Assembly (NCBI RefSeq): GCF_002864045.1
Contig: NZ_PJPV01000089.1
Span: 1-64,000, forward strand
DNA: 64,000 nucleotides
Origin: Endozoicomonas acroporae
GTDB lineage: Bacteria > Pseudomonadota > Gammaproteobacteria > Pseudomonadales > Endozoicomonadaceae
Direction of reading: 5' to 3'
This document shows positions 1-7,953 of this stretch, piece by piece (within the stretch, counting starts at the first letter, position 1; each line of letters starts with the position of its first letter). The notes below the pieces were generated by a model. The model was not told where the DNA came from. It did no database searches and saw only the letters and a list, made by a program, of their open reading frames with translations. Both the position numbers and the translations under genes were made by a program.

Positions 1-68
1 CTATTGATGCTTGAATAATAGATTTAGCGAATGGTTACATAGATTATCAACGATCTACAGCTAAAGTA

Positions 69-851
69 TTGTCAGCCATCGATAAAAAAATCGAACTCAA
101 CAACCGCATCAACAGCGAACTGGAAGCCATGGCCAAAACCCTGTACGACTACTGGTTTGTACAGTTCGAATTCCCCGATGCCAATGGCAAACCCTACAAA
201 TCCTCTGGTGGCAAGATGGCCTACAATGAGGTGCTGAAGCGAGAGATCCCAGCGAGGTGGAGGGTGAGCCAGCTAACACAACACCTAAATTGCAACGAGA
301 AAAAGTTGGGAAAAAAACATACATTCTCGAACATTATGTATCTTGATACATCAAGCCTAACCAAAAACATGCTAGATTCACTCCAGCTGCTAACGTTCGG
401 AACAGATAAAATACCGAGCCGAGCAAATATGCTGGTTGGTAAGAACGACATTTTATATTCAACAGTGCGCCCTAATCAGTGCCATTACGGAATAATAAAA
501 AAACCAGTAGATAACATGGTTGCGTCTACTGGTTATGCCGTGTTTTCACATAAAGATAATATTGATTTCAACATTATTTTTTATCACCTCATAACCAGTA
601 CCGACTGCACAGAGAAGCTGGTTCGCATATCAGAAACATCAAAATCATCATATCCTTCTATATCGCCTGAAGATATTTTGAACCTTCAGATAGCATTGCC
701 GGAAGACGATGAACTACTGAACTCAATCTCTGCAATCTTAAACCCTGTCTATGACAAAATCGCTGAGTGTCAACAAGAAACGGCAAATATGGAAGCTCTT
801 CGAGACTGGCTCCTCCCCATGCTAATGAACGGCCAGGTCACCGTTAAATAA
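69..851 (+). CDS. hsdS: Type I restriction-modification specificity subunit, C-terminal part (HsdS)
   Basis: This is the DNA-recognition subunit of a type I restriction-modification enzyme, which would direct HsdM and HsdR to a bipartite target site. The visible part starts in the central conserved helix (AIDKKIELNNRINSELEAMA, then YDYWFVQF and a GKPYKSSGGKM motif). It runs through the second target-recognition domain (about residues 60-215) and ends in the conserved distal helix with LRDWLLPMLMNGQV. The first recognition domain is absent. The frame is open back to a TGA at bases 12-14, and the TTG at 69 is only the first possible start after it. The gene is therefore either cut by that stop or is a half-size HsdS. 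The hsdM and hsdR genes, if present, lie outside the window. The family is clear; whether the product works is not. Confidence 0.8.
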   Translation: MSAIDKKIELNNRINSELEAMAKTLYDYWFVQFEFPDANGKPYKSSGGKMAYNEVLKREIPARWRVSQLTQHLNCNEKKLGKKHTFSNIMYLDTSSLTKNMLDSLQLLTFGTDKIPSRANMLVGKNDILYSTVRPNQCHYGIIKKPVDNMVASTGYAVFSHKDNIDFNIIFYHLITSTDCTEKLVRISETSKSSYPSISPEDILNLQIALPEDDELLNSISAILNPVYDKIAECQQETANMEALRDWLLPMLMNGQVTVK

Positions 852-883
852 CCCAATAACACAAGAAAACCAGGAACCCCGGC

Positions 884-1637
884 GTGACAGCACCCTATAA
901 AATCATCGATATCAGGGAAGAGATGGACTCGCCGGAGGACCTCGGCACCAAGGAGAAATCCTGGTACACCTGGCAGGAACAGAAATGGCTGTTTAAAAAG
1001 TCACGCCTGTTAACCGGGGAGCACTGGTCGGAAAAGGTGGCAGAGCAACTATGCCTGAAGCTGGGTATTCCACACGCCACCTATGAGATGGCCCGCTTTC
1101 AGGGCAATATTGGTGTCACCAGCCCGAGCATTATTACGGACCGCACCCGCTGGCGGATGACGCTGGGTAACCAGCTGTTAATGTCCAGTGACAATACCTA
1201 CTCCGGCGATGATCAACAACGGTTTGTCCGGGTCAGGGAGCACACGGTAGCCCGGGTGATGGGAGTACCTTTGCCCAACCTATGATCACGCTTCCAGCCT
1301 TGGCTGCACAGAACGGGATGAAACGCGACAGCAGCGTCTGACCACTAAGGACCGGGGCTTTTCCGTTGCGGCATACGTCAGGAAAGCCAGTTGCGCGCTC
1401 TATAAGTCCAAAGCCGACAAGAAACCATTGAAAACCATGGATGCTTTTCTAATTGCCAGTGAAATGCAGCCCCGGGCTGCTGAGTTCTGGCTGAATAAAC
1501 TCAGTCTGCTGGACGAGGCCGAAACAGGTCAGCTGCTACGGCGAATACCAGAGGAGGTAACAACACCCTTAGCCATTCAATTTGCCGAACAAATGATGTT
1601 AGAAAATAGAAGGAGCCTACTATGCACTCGCCAGTGA
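884..1637 (+). pseudogene. HipA-like/CtkA-type protein kinase, internally deleted and frameshifted
   Basis: Two out-of-frame pieces belong to one HipA-like serine/threonine kinase family. The N-terminal piece (GTG at 884, to about 1285) has the glycine-poor ATP-site region (KEKSWYTWQEQKWLFKKSR, then EHWSEKVAEQLCLKLGIPHA) and ends near REHTVARVMG. The C-terminal piece reads in another frame from about 1269 as PTYDHASSLG, then TTKDRGFSVAAYV and DKKPL, and stops at 1637. Homologues normally carry roughly 60-100 residues between these blocks, including the GNTDRHHENW-like catalytic loop, and none of that is present. A deletion has thus removed the catalytic centre and shifted the frame. The 3' end overlaps the next gene by 16 bp, so the two were one transcription unit. 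A kinase-dead remnant is almost certain. Confidence 0.75.
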
Positions 1638-2371
1638 ACAGCGTATTTTTAGCCTGGCAGGACCCGTTAAAAAGAGAGTGGCACCCGGTGGGCAAGCTGA
1701 CCCGGAACGGCGACCATTACCAGTTTCAATACACCCGGGGAGCTGGCCATAGTGAACGGTTTACACCATTTACCGGTATGGAGGATTTAACCAAGATTTA
1801 TCAGTCTGAACGGTTATTCCCCCTGTTTGCCAACCGGCTGCTATCAGAGCGTCGACCTGAGTATAAGCTGTTATTATCCTGGCTGGGCCTGGAAGGACAA
1901 CACTGCCCACTGCTTATTCTGGCCAAAACCGGTGGTATTAAAAGTACCGACAATTTGCAGGTCTTTCCTGAAGTGCAGCAGAATACGACGGGCTCCTTTG
2001 AATTCGACTTTTTTGTTCATGGCGTACGCTACGCCTCGGACTCCGCCCGAACCCGAATCAAAACGCTGCAACCCGGCGATCCGCTTTTGCTGATGCAGGA
2101 TATTCAGAACCCGGCAGACCAGATGGCGCTCGCTATTCGCACCAGCGAAACACCGGAGATCATCGGTTATTGCCCACGATATCTGGCAAAGGGCATCCAT
2201 CGATTGATCGGGCAGGACGCTGAGCTGACGCTTGCGGTTAACCGGGTTAATGACGATGCGCCTTTGTACTATCAGCTGATGTGCACACTGACAGTCAAGA
2301 CAGAAGATACCAAACCTCGGTGTAAACTTTTTGATGATGAAGAGTTTAAACCCTACTCACCCACCTTATGA
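1622..2371 (+). CDS. HIRAN-domain protein, partner of the HipA-like kinase
   Basis: This 249-residue protein has two parts. Residues 1-120 (WQDPLKREWHPVGKLTRNG, then YQFQYTRGA and LFPLFANRLLS) resemble the small N-terminal subdomain of HipA kinases. Residues about 126-195 (FFVHGVRYA, LQPGDPLLLMQDIQNPAD, IGYCPRYLAK) match the HIRAN fold, a DNA-end-binding domain also found in Rad5/HLTF helicases. The start at 1622 lies within the end of the kinase pseudogene, as expected for translational coupling. In split HipA systems such as HipBST, a separate HipS-like subunit modulates the kinase. By analogy this protein may be the modulator of the now-broken kinase; that role is inference. The reading frame is intact even though its neighbour is dead. 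Confidence 0.65.
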   Translation: MHSPVNSVFLAWQDPLKREWHPVGKLTRNGDHYQFQYTRGAGHSERFTPFTGMEDLTKIYQSERLFPLFANRLLSERRPEYKLLLSWLGLEGQHCPLLILAKTGGIKSTDNLQVFPEVQQNTTGSFEFDFFVHGVRYASDSARTRIKTLQPGDPLLLMQDIQNPADQMALAIRTSETPEIIGYCPRYLAKGIHRLIGQDAELTLAVNRVNDDAPLYYQLMCTLTVKTEDTKPRCKLFDDEEFKPYSPTL

Positions 2372-2439
2372 TGATTCCATGAATCATCATGCAAAATAAG
2401 TGAACTCGACTACTTGTGAAAAACTAATAAGAAATAAAA

Positions 2440-3472
2440 ATGAAAAGAAACAACACCATCCTAATTTCATCTGCACTATTAATCATTTCAGCATGGCTTG
2501 GGTCCGGCATCCTATTATATAAAACCCCAAACCATGCTGAACTTGGTGATATGTTTGGAGTCATTAACTCACTATTTTCCGGGCTTGGACTTGCGGGCTT
2601 AATATATACACTCTTACTTCAGCGAGAAAGCCTTGAGACTCAGAGAAAAGAGCTTCAAAAGCAAGAGATGGAGCTCGAAATCCAAAACAGGGAAATCAAG
2701 CAGCAACGATTTGAGAGTAGTTTTATACAAATACTCCAGATCCATAACAACCTCACCCGTTCTCTCCGAATATTCGATGAAAAAAATAACAAATTTATCC
2801 ACGGCGTTGATTGCTTCTCATATCTAAGTAGTTGGCCAAATGGAATCGTATATTTCTGGCTAAGTGGGCAGTTACTATGCAAGGCGCAACGCAGGGAGCA
2901 TAGCCGTAGCTATGTGACCGGAGTTGCAACGCCGCAGAGTGACTGCCCACTTAGTCAGAAATATATGATTTCATTTGGTTAACTACTTATTACAAGAGCT
3001 GTACGCCTCGAATCCTGACTTTACAGGACCATCTTCAGGAGTTTACCCAAGAGATAAAGAATCCTTTCAAGAAGCTTATAATCAACTAAGAAATAAATAT
3101 GATAATAATTTCAGCCATTACCTTCGGTCAATTTACCACTTACTTAAATTTATACACCTTTCCACCATTGATGAAGACAGCAAGAGATCATTCTATAAAA
3201 TGGTCCGGGGACGACTGACCTCAGATGAACTCAGGATTATTTTCTATAATTGCATCTACATTGCCAACGATGACTTTAATAACTTGATCGCTGATACCGC
3301 ACTCTTGAAATATATTCCTAACAAAGAGTGGAGTGTTGAGTCAGAAAAGTACAGCCTGAAATTAAAGTCCTTTGGCTGGAGATACGCTGAAGAAGTAGCT
3401 CAGCGAATTAAGCGCCATGAGATTAACTCCACTCCATCACCATCAGATCATCAACCCGAGCCAGCCAATTAA
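2440..3472 (+). pseudogene. Putative phage abortive-infection protein (putAbiC type), split by repeat A1
   Basis: The first part (from ATG 2440) starts with two membrane helices (ILISSALLIISAWLGSGILL and a second around residues 40-60). A coiled-coil stretch rich in Q, E and K follows (residues about 62-92), then FESSFIQILQIHNNLTRSLR. This arrangement is typical of the putative AbiC family of phage-resistance membrane proteins. At 2825 the frame enters a 165-bp palindromic element and stops at 2982. The rest of the protein resumes after the element in another frame (LLQELYASNPDF through YYHLLKFIHLS-like and RGRLTSDELRIIFYNCI segments) and ends at 3472. The element insertion is the visible lesion. 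The last 30 bp overlap a convergent phosphatase remnant. The family assignment rests on layout and motifs and is moderately sure. Confidence 0.65.
2825..2989. repeat. Repeat family A, copy A1 (165-bp palindromic MITE-like element)
   Basis: The element begins TAAGTAGTTGGCCAAATGG and ends with the near reverse complement, finishing AACTACTTA. The terminal inverted repeats are about 48 bp and include TTTCTGGCTAAGTGGGCAGT. The centre (about 60 bp) holds an inner hairpin with arms CATAGC and GCTATG. It contains no gene. It interrupts the AbiC-like gene. Copies A2 and A3 are nearly identical, and a terminal scrap lies at 33552. Confidence 0.9.
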
Positions 3473-4120
3473 GACCGGCACCGAATCATGGTAATGAAAA
3501 TGTTCAGTGGCAACGGGGGTGTCTGGTAATGATTCCATGCCCGGGCCAATCGCCACATCAGCCAGGGTTTCAGCCTGTGTCTCCCACCAGCGAATACGTG
3601 CCGCTGTTCGCTCTTTTCCGTCTTTATCTTTAAAGCTGATACCATCGGGCAGATCAATTTCAACGCCCTTTAACAGGTACTCAATGGCAGTGTAGAGTGA
3701 ATGTGTTTTATTCGATGCCAACGCATAAGCTTCAGGAAGCAGACAGTTTCTGTCATCCAGCCAGGGTTTAACCACTTCAAGGCTTTCCTGATGCCAGCAG
3801 GCATGAACCACCCGGATACCTCCAAGGTCGAGAAATACCGGAAGCGTCTTAAACCACTCAATAACCTCTGTATGCTGGGGTGATCCCAGCGGGAATTCAT
3901 CCAGAAAAGCCTGGTGAGATTTCTGGTTGCCTGGTTTGGTATGTGGCCGGAGGTACTCCCCTTCTTTTAATGGGTCTGGAGTGGCATAACAGATCGCATT
4001 AAACTCATGATTCCCCATCACTGCTAAAGCAGCCCCTGACTCTACCATCGGGCGGCAAATATTTATGGTTCTTTGCTCCTTCAGCCCCCTGTCAATAAAA
4101 TCCCCCAGAAAAACAGCTTT
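3443..4120 (-). pseudogene. Metallophosphoesterase (Ser/Thr phosphatase-like), truncated at both ends
   Basis: The fragment has the calcineurin-like phosphoesterase motifs GDFIDRG (metal site) and GNHEFNA (catalytic His/Asn), followed by VVHACWH and RIRWWET. The first family motif, GDIHGH, is missing: homology starts abruptly at about base 4117 (KAVFLGDF), exactly where a family C repeat scrap begins. An in-frame TAA lies just upstream at about 4155, and no good start precedes the internal ATG at 4048. At the other end the protein stops after VPVLIGWLGLMI, where homologues continue with a GHYW motif. The 3' end overlaps the convergent AbiC-like gene by 30 bp, so this point is probably a recombination junction. 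The product would lack part of its active site. Confidence 0.75.
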
Positions 4121-4148
4121 TCTTTTCTCCGTGTCTTCGTGGCAAGGT
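4118..4148. repeat. Repeat family C, copy C1 (partial arm)
   Basis: A single arm reading CTCCGTGTCTTCGTGGCAAG matches one side of the CACGGAG/CACGAAG palindromes found complete elsewhere in the window. It replaces the 5' end of the phosphatase remnant. Confidence 0.6.
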
Positions 4149-4345
4149 TTTTTTTATTGGCTAGAAGGATAAATCCCTGGGTTGTGGAGTCCAATTGTCG
4201 GCTAGAAAGCATAACTTATGTCTAACAGTTAAGAGGAGTGATTTCAGTGAAAGCAAGAGCCGCAAGTTATGACCTTTGGACTGTGCAAGGCAGGCCTCGT
4301 GAGGACTCAGTTCAAGGGAGTTCTGGGGAAAGAGGGTCGGGCTTT

Positions 4346-4501
4346 ATGCGTTGTATAAAAAGGATTTTTTGTTCGTGCTGTTTGCGTGAGCCAGAAACAT
4401 TAGAAACAATAGACCCGGGGGTTCCTGGTCAGGCATTACTTCGTATAAATCTTCGTGAAGAGCCTCAGCTAAGTCAACGGCATATAGCTCAACTTGTCTA
4501 G
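4346..4501 (+). CDS. Small Cys-rich hypothetical protein
   Basis: I do not recognise this gene. The ATG at 4346 follows a good ribosome-binding site (AGAGGG, 9 bases before it) and gives 51 residues starting MRCIKRIFCSCC, a cluster of four cysteines among basic and aromatic residues. The same frame is open further upstream, to a GTG at 4247 that also has a purine-rich AGAGGAG before it; that start would give 84 residues. After the TAG at 4499-4501 the same frame stays open for another 27 codons, so the stop may be a recent nonsense change. It sits between a phosphatase remnant and a repeat in the decayed island and may itself be a remnant. Function unknown. Confidence 0.3.
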   Translation: MRCIKRIFCSCCLREPETLETIDPGVPGQALLRINLREEPQLSQRHIAQLV

Positions 4502-4565
4502 CGCCTGTCTGGTAACACACTGGATAGTGACCGCCAGGAGATGACCTCTACAGTTAGAGGGCACA

Positions 4566-4748
4566 TTGGCGAATGTAATCCGTGAGAGGACTACTGCCAA
4601 CCAGCCGTCTGCTGCGGAGGATAGTGAGCCGGAGTATTTACGGACGCTAAAATTAAATATTGTTCTGTTCGATGAGTTGCCAGGACTGCCGGCTGAGATA
4701 TCCCGGGACGGGATGTCTGAGGAGTATTGTATTGATGAACATAAGTAG
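4566..4748 (+). CDS. Small hypothetical protein or remnant
   Basis: This 60-codon frame starts at a TTG without a clear ribosome-binding site. It encodes an unremarkable, slightly acidic sequence (ending GLPAEISRDGMSEEYCIDEHK). Its TAG stop lies inside the first bases of repeat A2, so the natural 3' end has probably been replaced by the element. It may be the out-of-frame continuation of the small Cys-rich ORF just upstream. I do not recognise a family, and it may not be translated. Confidence 0.2.
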   Translation: MANVIRERTTANQPSAAEDSEPEYLRTLKLNIVLFDELPGLPAEISRDGMSEEYCIDEHK

Positions 4749-4905
4749 TTAACCAAATGAAATCGTATTTTCTGACTAAGTGGACAGTCACTCTGCGGCG
4801 TTACAACTACGGTCACATAGCTACGGCTATGCTCCCTACGTTGTGCCTTGCATAGTAACTGCCCACTTAGCCAGAAATATACGATTCCATTTGGCCAACT
4901 ACTTA
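4742..4905. repeat. Repeat family A, copy A2 (164 bp, inverted relative to A1 and A3)
   Basis: Same element as A1 in the opposite orientation: it starts TAAGTAGTTAACCAAATG and ends TTGGCCAACTACTTA. It ends 15 bp before the repressor start codon, so the repressor promoter must lie within or beyond the element. It also keeps the repressor frame open upstream, which can mislead start calling. Confidence 0.9.
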
Positions 4906-4920
4906 AAGACGAAGGAAGTA

Positions 4921-5592
4921 ATGACTACAGACAACAAGGGAAAAACAGCTATAAACAGGGTAGTAACAGAAACCCACAAGGCTCGCTCGGCACGGCTCAA
5001 GAGCATCTATCAGCGCAAAAAAGATGAGCTTGGGCTTACCCAGGAAACATTACGAAAACTGACGGGTTTTAAAAGTCAGGGGGCTGTGTCTCAATACATG
5101 AATGGCAAGGTCTCCCTGAATACCGATGCCATTATCCGCTTTGCCCGGGCATTACAGTGCAAACCGGAAGACATCGAGCCTGATATCGACCTGTATTACG
5201 ATGAAGCTGAGAAGATGGCCGCTTATGAAAAGTTGCGCTTCCCGTATGCTGATCAGGAACTCATGCTGCCTGTTATTGGTACCGTCTCAGGAGAATTACC
5301 AAAGCAGCAGAAGGTTACAACCGCCGGTATTACCTATCAGTCTGTTGCTATCGAGTTGGATGCCCCAACAGAAGCCTGGCCAGAATCACGGGGCTATGCC
5401 ATTGTAGACCCTACTGAAATCATTCTTGCCTCTGATAAAATCGCAATAATGTTTCGTATGCGTTCCGGCTACCACCTCTTTGATCTTGTCAGCCTAGACG
5501 ACGACCATCTTACTGTTCGCTCTGGTAGCAGTCAGATTGAACTTATAAAAAACCAGCTTAGCTTTCTCGGTAAAGTCTTGAAGTTCCAATAA
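4921..5592 (+). CDS. CI/LexA-like transcriptional repressor (XRE HTH plus S24-like domain)
   Basis: This 223-residue protein is a phage-type repressor. Residues about 25-85 form a Cro/CI helix-turn-helix (KDELGLTQETLRKLTGF, then GAVSQYMNGKVSLNTDAIIR). The rest (from about LPVIGTVSGELPK) resembles the S24 peptidase/LexA dimerisation domain. I do not see the usual SM serine motif or an obvious lysine partner, so it may not cleave itself and could respond to a ligand or partner instead. The ATG at 4921 is chosen because GAAGGAAG precedes it by five bases; the longer frame upstream runs only through repeat A2. No target operator or phage genes are nearby apart from the decayed island. It may be an orphan prophage regulator. 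Confidence 0.75.
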   Translation: MTTDNKGKTAINRVVTETHKARSARLKSIYQRKKDELGLTQETLRKLTGFKSQGAVSQYMNGKVSLNTDAIIRFARALQCKPEDIEPDIDLYYDEAEKMAAYEKLRFPYADQELMLPVIGTVSGELPKQQKVTTAGITYQSVAIELDAPTEAWPESRGYAIVDPTEIILASDKIAIMFRMRSGYHLFDLVSLDDDHLTVRSGSSQIELIKNQLSFLGKVLKFQ

Positions 5593-5616
5593 TAATAATT
5601 TTCAACTTTTTTATAT

Positions 5617-7212
5617 GGGTGAAAGTCTCATACTGAGCACAACTACAGACCCTGAAGCACAGGATTTACGTCCCGGAGCCAAAATACCCGAACAACAAAG
5701 GCGACCAAACGCAGCTATGATTTTCATGTGACAAAAGAATCATCTGCGAGAGGCCGCCCTCCATGGAAGTATGTCACCCACTGACCATTCCCGCTAGTAA
5801 TCACTGCCCTGCAATCGAGATGCTGCAACATCGGTTATCTCTTCTTCGCCAGTCATGCCATGAGCTCCACTGGGAGGATTACGAAAATGAACTGCATAAC
5901 CTCATGGCTCTTGCAGAGCAGGAGATTCTCTCTGAAGACCTCCAAAAACTGGACGTCAATGAACCTTCTATTGAGGTCAAGGGCACCGTTTATCGCAGGG
6001 TGGCTCAAAATCATCAAACATACCAATCTGCTGCTGGCCCTGTCCGGGTAAAGCGAACCCTGTATCGATCCGGCTCAGGAAGCAAATGTATAGTCCCCCT
6101 GGAACTCCAGGCAGGGATTGTTGAAGGATTCTGGTTACCCAGGGCGGCAAAGCAAGCGGCATGGATGGTGGCTCAGTTGCCACCAACCGAAGTTGCAAGC
6201 CTTCTTGAGCTGCTGGGAAATATGAAACCGTCGGCCAGTACTTTGGCTCGTCTTCCTGCAAAACTCAGTGAACGGTGGGAACAGTATCTTGAACCTTTTG
6301 AGTATATTCTGGCAGACAACTTTCAGGTTCCGGCCAATGCAGTGACGGTAGCGGCCTCTCTTGATGGTGTAATGCTACCTATGAAGGACGGAAAGCGTCA
6401 GGAAAAACGGGACAAGGGAGCGGCTGAAGGCAAGCGTACCACAGGCCCTGCGGGTTGTCAGGAAGCCAGTTGTGGAACGCTGTCGTTTTATGATGATCTG
6501 GGTAATCGGCTATCCACCATAAGGATGGGGCGAATGCCCGAGAGCAAAAAGGAGACATTGAAACAGTCCATCAAGAATCACCTGAATAAGGTCCTTGAAC
6601 AAAAGCCGGGTCTGACATTGGTGAAAGTCGCAGATGGAGCCAAAGATAACTGGACATATCTCTCCAGAGAGTTACCTGAAGGTCATGAAATTATCGACTT
6701 TTACCATGCGGCAGAGCACCTGAAGAAAGCCTTTGATCTGTCGTACGGTGAAAATAGTCCAAAGGCTAAAGAGAAGTTCAAAACGTACCGGCATATTCTG
6801 AAAGAAGAAACTGGCGGAATTGATAAAGTCATCAAGGTCCTGACTTACCAACACAAAAAACACCCGCGCCGATCCAAGCTTAAGACCGAACTGGAATACT
6901 TCAGAAAAAATAGCCCACGGATGAAGTACGTAGAGCATTTGTCAGAAAGTCTTCCCATCGGCACTGGAGTGATTGAAGCAGCATGCAAAACACTGGTTAC
7001 TCAGCGCATGAAATGTTCGGGAATGCGGTGGAGAATCCGGGAGGCCAAGGGATTCTGACGCTCAGGTCTTTAATCCAGAGCGACTGGTTTGATAAGGGCT
7101 GGCGGCTTCTGTCGGTTACCTATCGAGCCAAGATCAGCGGTCATAACCGCAATGTCATCCCATTTCCTAATAAAGTAGATCCATAGTACTTGTCAGTATG
7201 AGACTTTCACCC
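5617..7212 (+). mobile_element. ISKra4-family insertion sequence, 1596 bp
   Basis: The terminal inverted repeats are perfect over 19 bp: GGGTGAAAGTCTCATACTG at 5617-5635 and its reverse complement at 7194-7212. They enclose one transposase gene. I see no target-site duplication. The element lies between the repressor and the tRNA-proximal end of the island. The transposase is frameshifted, so the copy is probably immobile unless the shift is programmed or an error. Confidence 0.85.
5763..7186 (+). pseudogene. ISKra4-family transposase with a late frameshift
   Basis: The main frame (5763-7058, 431 residues) has the family's DDE-type layout: ASLDGVMLPMKDGKR, TLVKVADGAKDNWTYL, DFYHAAEHLKKAF and the distal PIGTGVIEAACKTLV and MKCSGMRW motifs. 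At about base 7035-7040 the frame is lost after MRW. The expected C-terminus (GGQGILTLRSLIQSDWFDKGW, ending at 7186) continues in another frame. One missing base in the GGAGAATCCGGGAGG stretch explains this. Full length would be about 475 residues, as in the family. The acidic catalytic residues appear to be kept, so only the tail is lost. A sequencing error or programmed slippage cannot be excluded from this sequence alone. Confidence 0.8.
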
Positions 7213-7493
7213 TCCACAAACCAGTGAAGTGGATGAACTTCTGGCAAAAAACCTGGACCTACTGGAATACCATAAGAAGGAAAGGCTACCGACTCAAAGT
7301 AACCAAAGAGTCTTTGGAAGCAAATCGAACGATGATAACCGACATGCTGAAGTAAGCTTTTGAACTCAAGAGCTGATCATAGCTGCTGGTGATACGAAGA
7401 GATTGAAAGGCTGTTGCAGCTGAATGTCTCAGGAAATCCCACGTAAAGCAAAATAGAAACCTACACCCATACCTACACCCAACCCCAGAAAAC
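7213..7493. other. Gene-poor stretch between the IS and tRNA-Arg
   Basis: No recognised gene. Two short overlapping frames are open: 7233-7355 on the plus strand (40 residues, beginning MNFWQKTWTYWNTIRRKGYR) and another starting just before it (SEVDELLAKNLDLLEYHKK). Either could be the 3' scrap of a gene cut by the insertion sequence. This is where an island integrase would be expected, but I cannot identify one. Confidence 0.4.
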
Positions 7494-7530
7494 AAAAAAG
7501 AGTTAGTGGTTATAAGCCTCTAACTCTTTG
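7494..7530 (-). terminator. Rho-independent terminator of tRNA-Arg
   Basis: The arms AAAGAGTTAG and CTAACTCTTT (10 bp) enclose a 13-base loop. On the minus strand the hairpin is followed by a run of T. It lies 8 bp beyond the CCA end of the tRNA. Confidence 0.8.
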
Positions 7531-7537
7531 ATTTTTA

Positions 7538-7614
7538 TGGCGCTCCCAGGAGGATTCGAACCTCCGACCTGCCCCTTAGGAGGGGGCTGCGCTATCCAGC
7601 TGTGCCATGGGAGC
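7538..7614 (-). tRNA. tRNA-Arg (anticodon CCT)
   Basis: Read on the minus strand, the gene begins GCTCCCA and ends TGGGAGC-G-CCA, so the acceptor stem pairs fully and the CCA is encoded. The anticodon arm is GCCCC-CTCCTAA-GGGGC, giving anticodon CCT (reads AGG). The T arm is GGAGG-TTCGAAT-CCTCC. The D stem has one A-C mismatch. The 3' end faces the decayed island at lower coordinates, as expected for a tRNA used as an integration site. Confidence 0.95.
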
Positions 7615-7734
7615 ATGCGTAATCGGACAGATACCAAGGCATACACCTTTATGACCGCGATTGAAGCGTACTTCATTCACAGTGGATGATCAAGCCTTGG
7701 CAGGATAAAGGATTTCTAACTGGCGTAAATTGAC

Positions 7735-7953
7735 TCAGGGGCTGTCTTTTTCGGGAAACACGATTTCAAGCTGTTGCTCAAAGGCAAGCATTTTTTCGGC
7801 GAGACGCTCACTGTCAACTATCAACGTCCCATCAAGGTATGCCTGGCGCAGGCGGCTGACACGATCTTCTGTAGCATTGATAACAAAACTTAGTTTCTTC
7901 TCGGAGCCTTCCAAATTCGTACTTGACTCTCGATGCTCTTTATCCATGTTCAC
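7735..7953 (-). CDS. flgM: FlgM-like anti-sigma-28 factor
   Basis: This 72-residue protein matches the C-terminal sigma-binding half of FlgM: a segment TEDRVSRLRQAYLDGTLIVD followed by SERLAEKMLAFEQQLE. In FlgM this region binds sigma-28 (FliA) and holds back late flagellar genes until FlgM is exported. The N-terminus (MNMDKEHRESSTNLEG) is short and polar, as in FlgM, which is largely unfolded there. An AAGGAG ribosome-binding site lies just before the ATG. Full FlgM is usually about 90-100 residues, so this is a short version. No flagellar gene is in the window, so it is either an orphan anti-sigma factor or separated from its regulon. Family fairly sure; role inferred. Confidence 0.65.
   Translation of the reverse strand: MNMDKEHRESSTNLEGSEKKLSFVINATEDRVSRLRQAYLDGTLIVDSERLAEKMLAFEQQLEIVFPEKDSP

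Noticed and set aside
4780..4920. Upstream extension of the repressor gene
   Set aside because: The frame is open only because repeat A2 happens to lack stops; the ATG at 4921 has a good ribosome-binding site and fits the family.
7286..7495. Phage integrase remnant next to tRNA-Arg (minus strand, HSAATAFQSL-like)
   Set aside because: A faint likeness to the integrase HxxR region, but the conserved residues and frame do not hold up.
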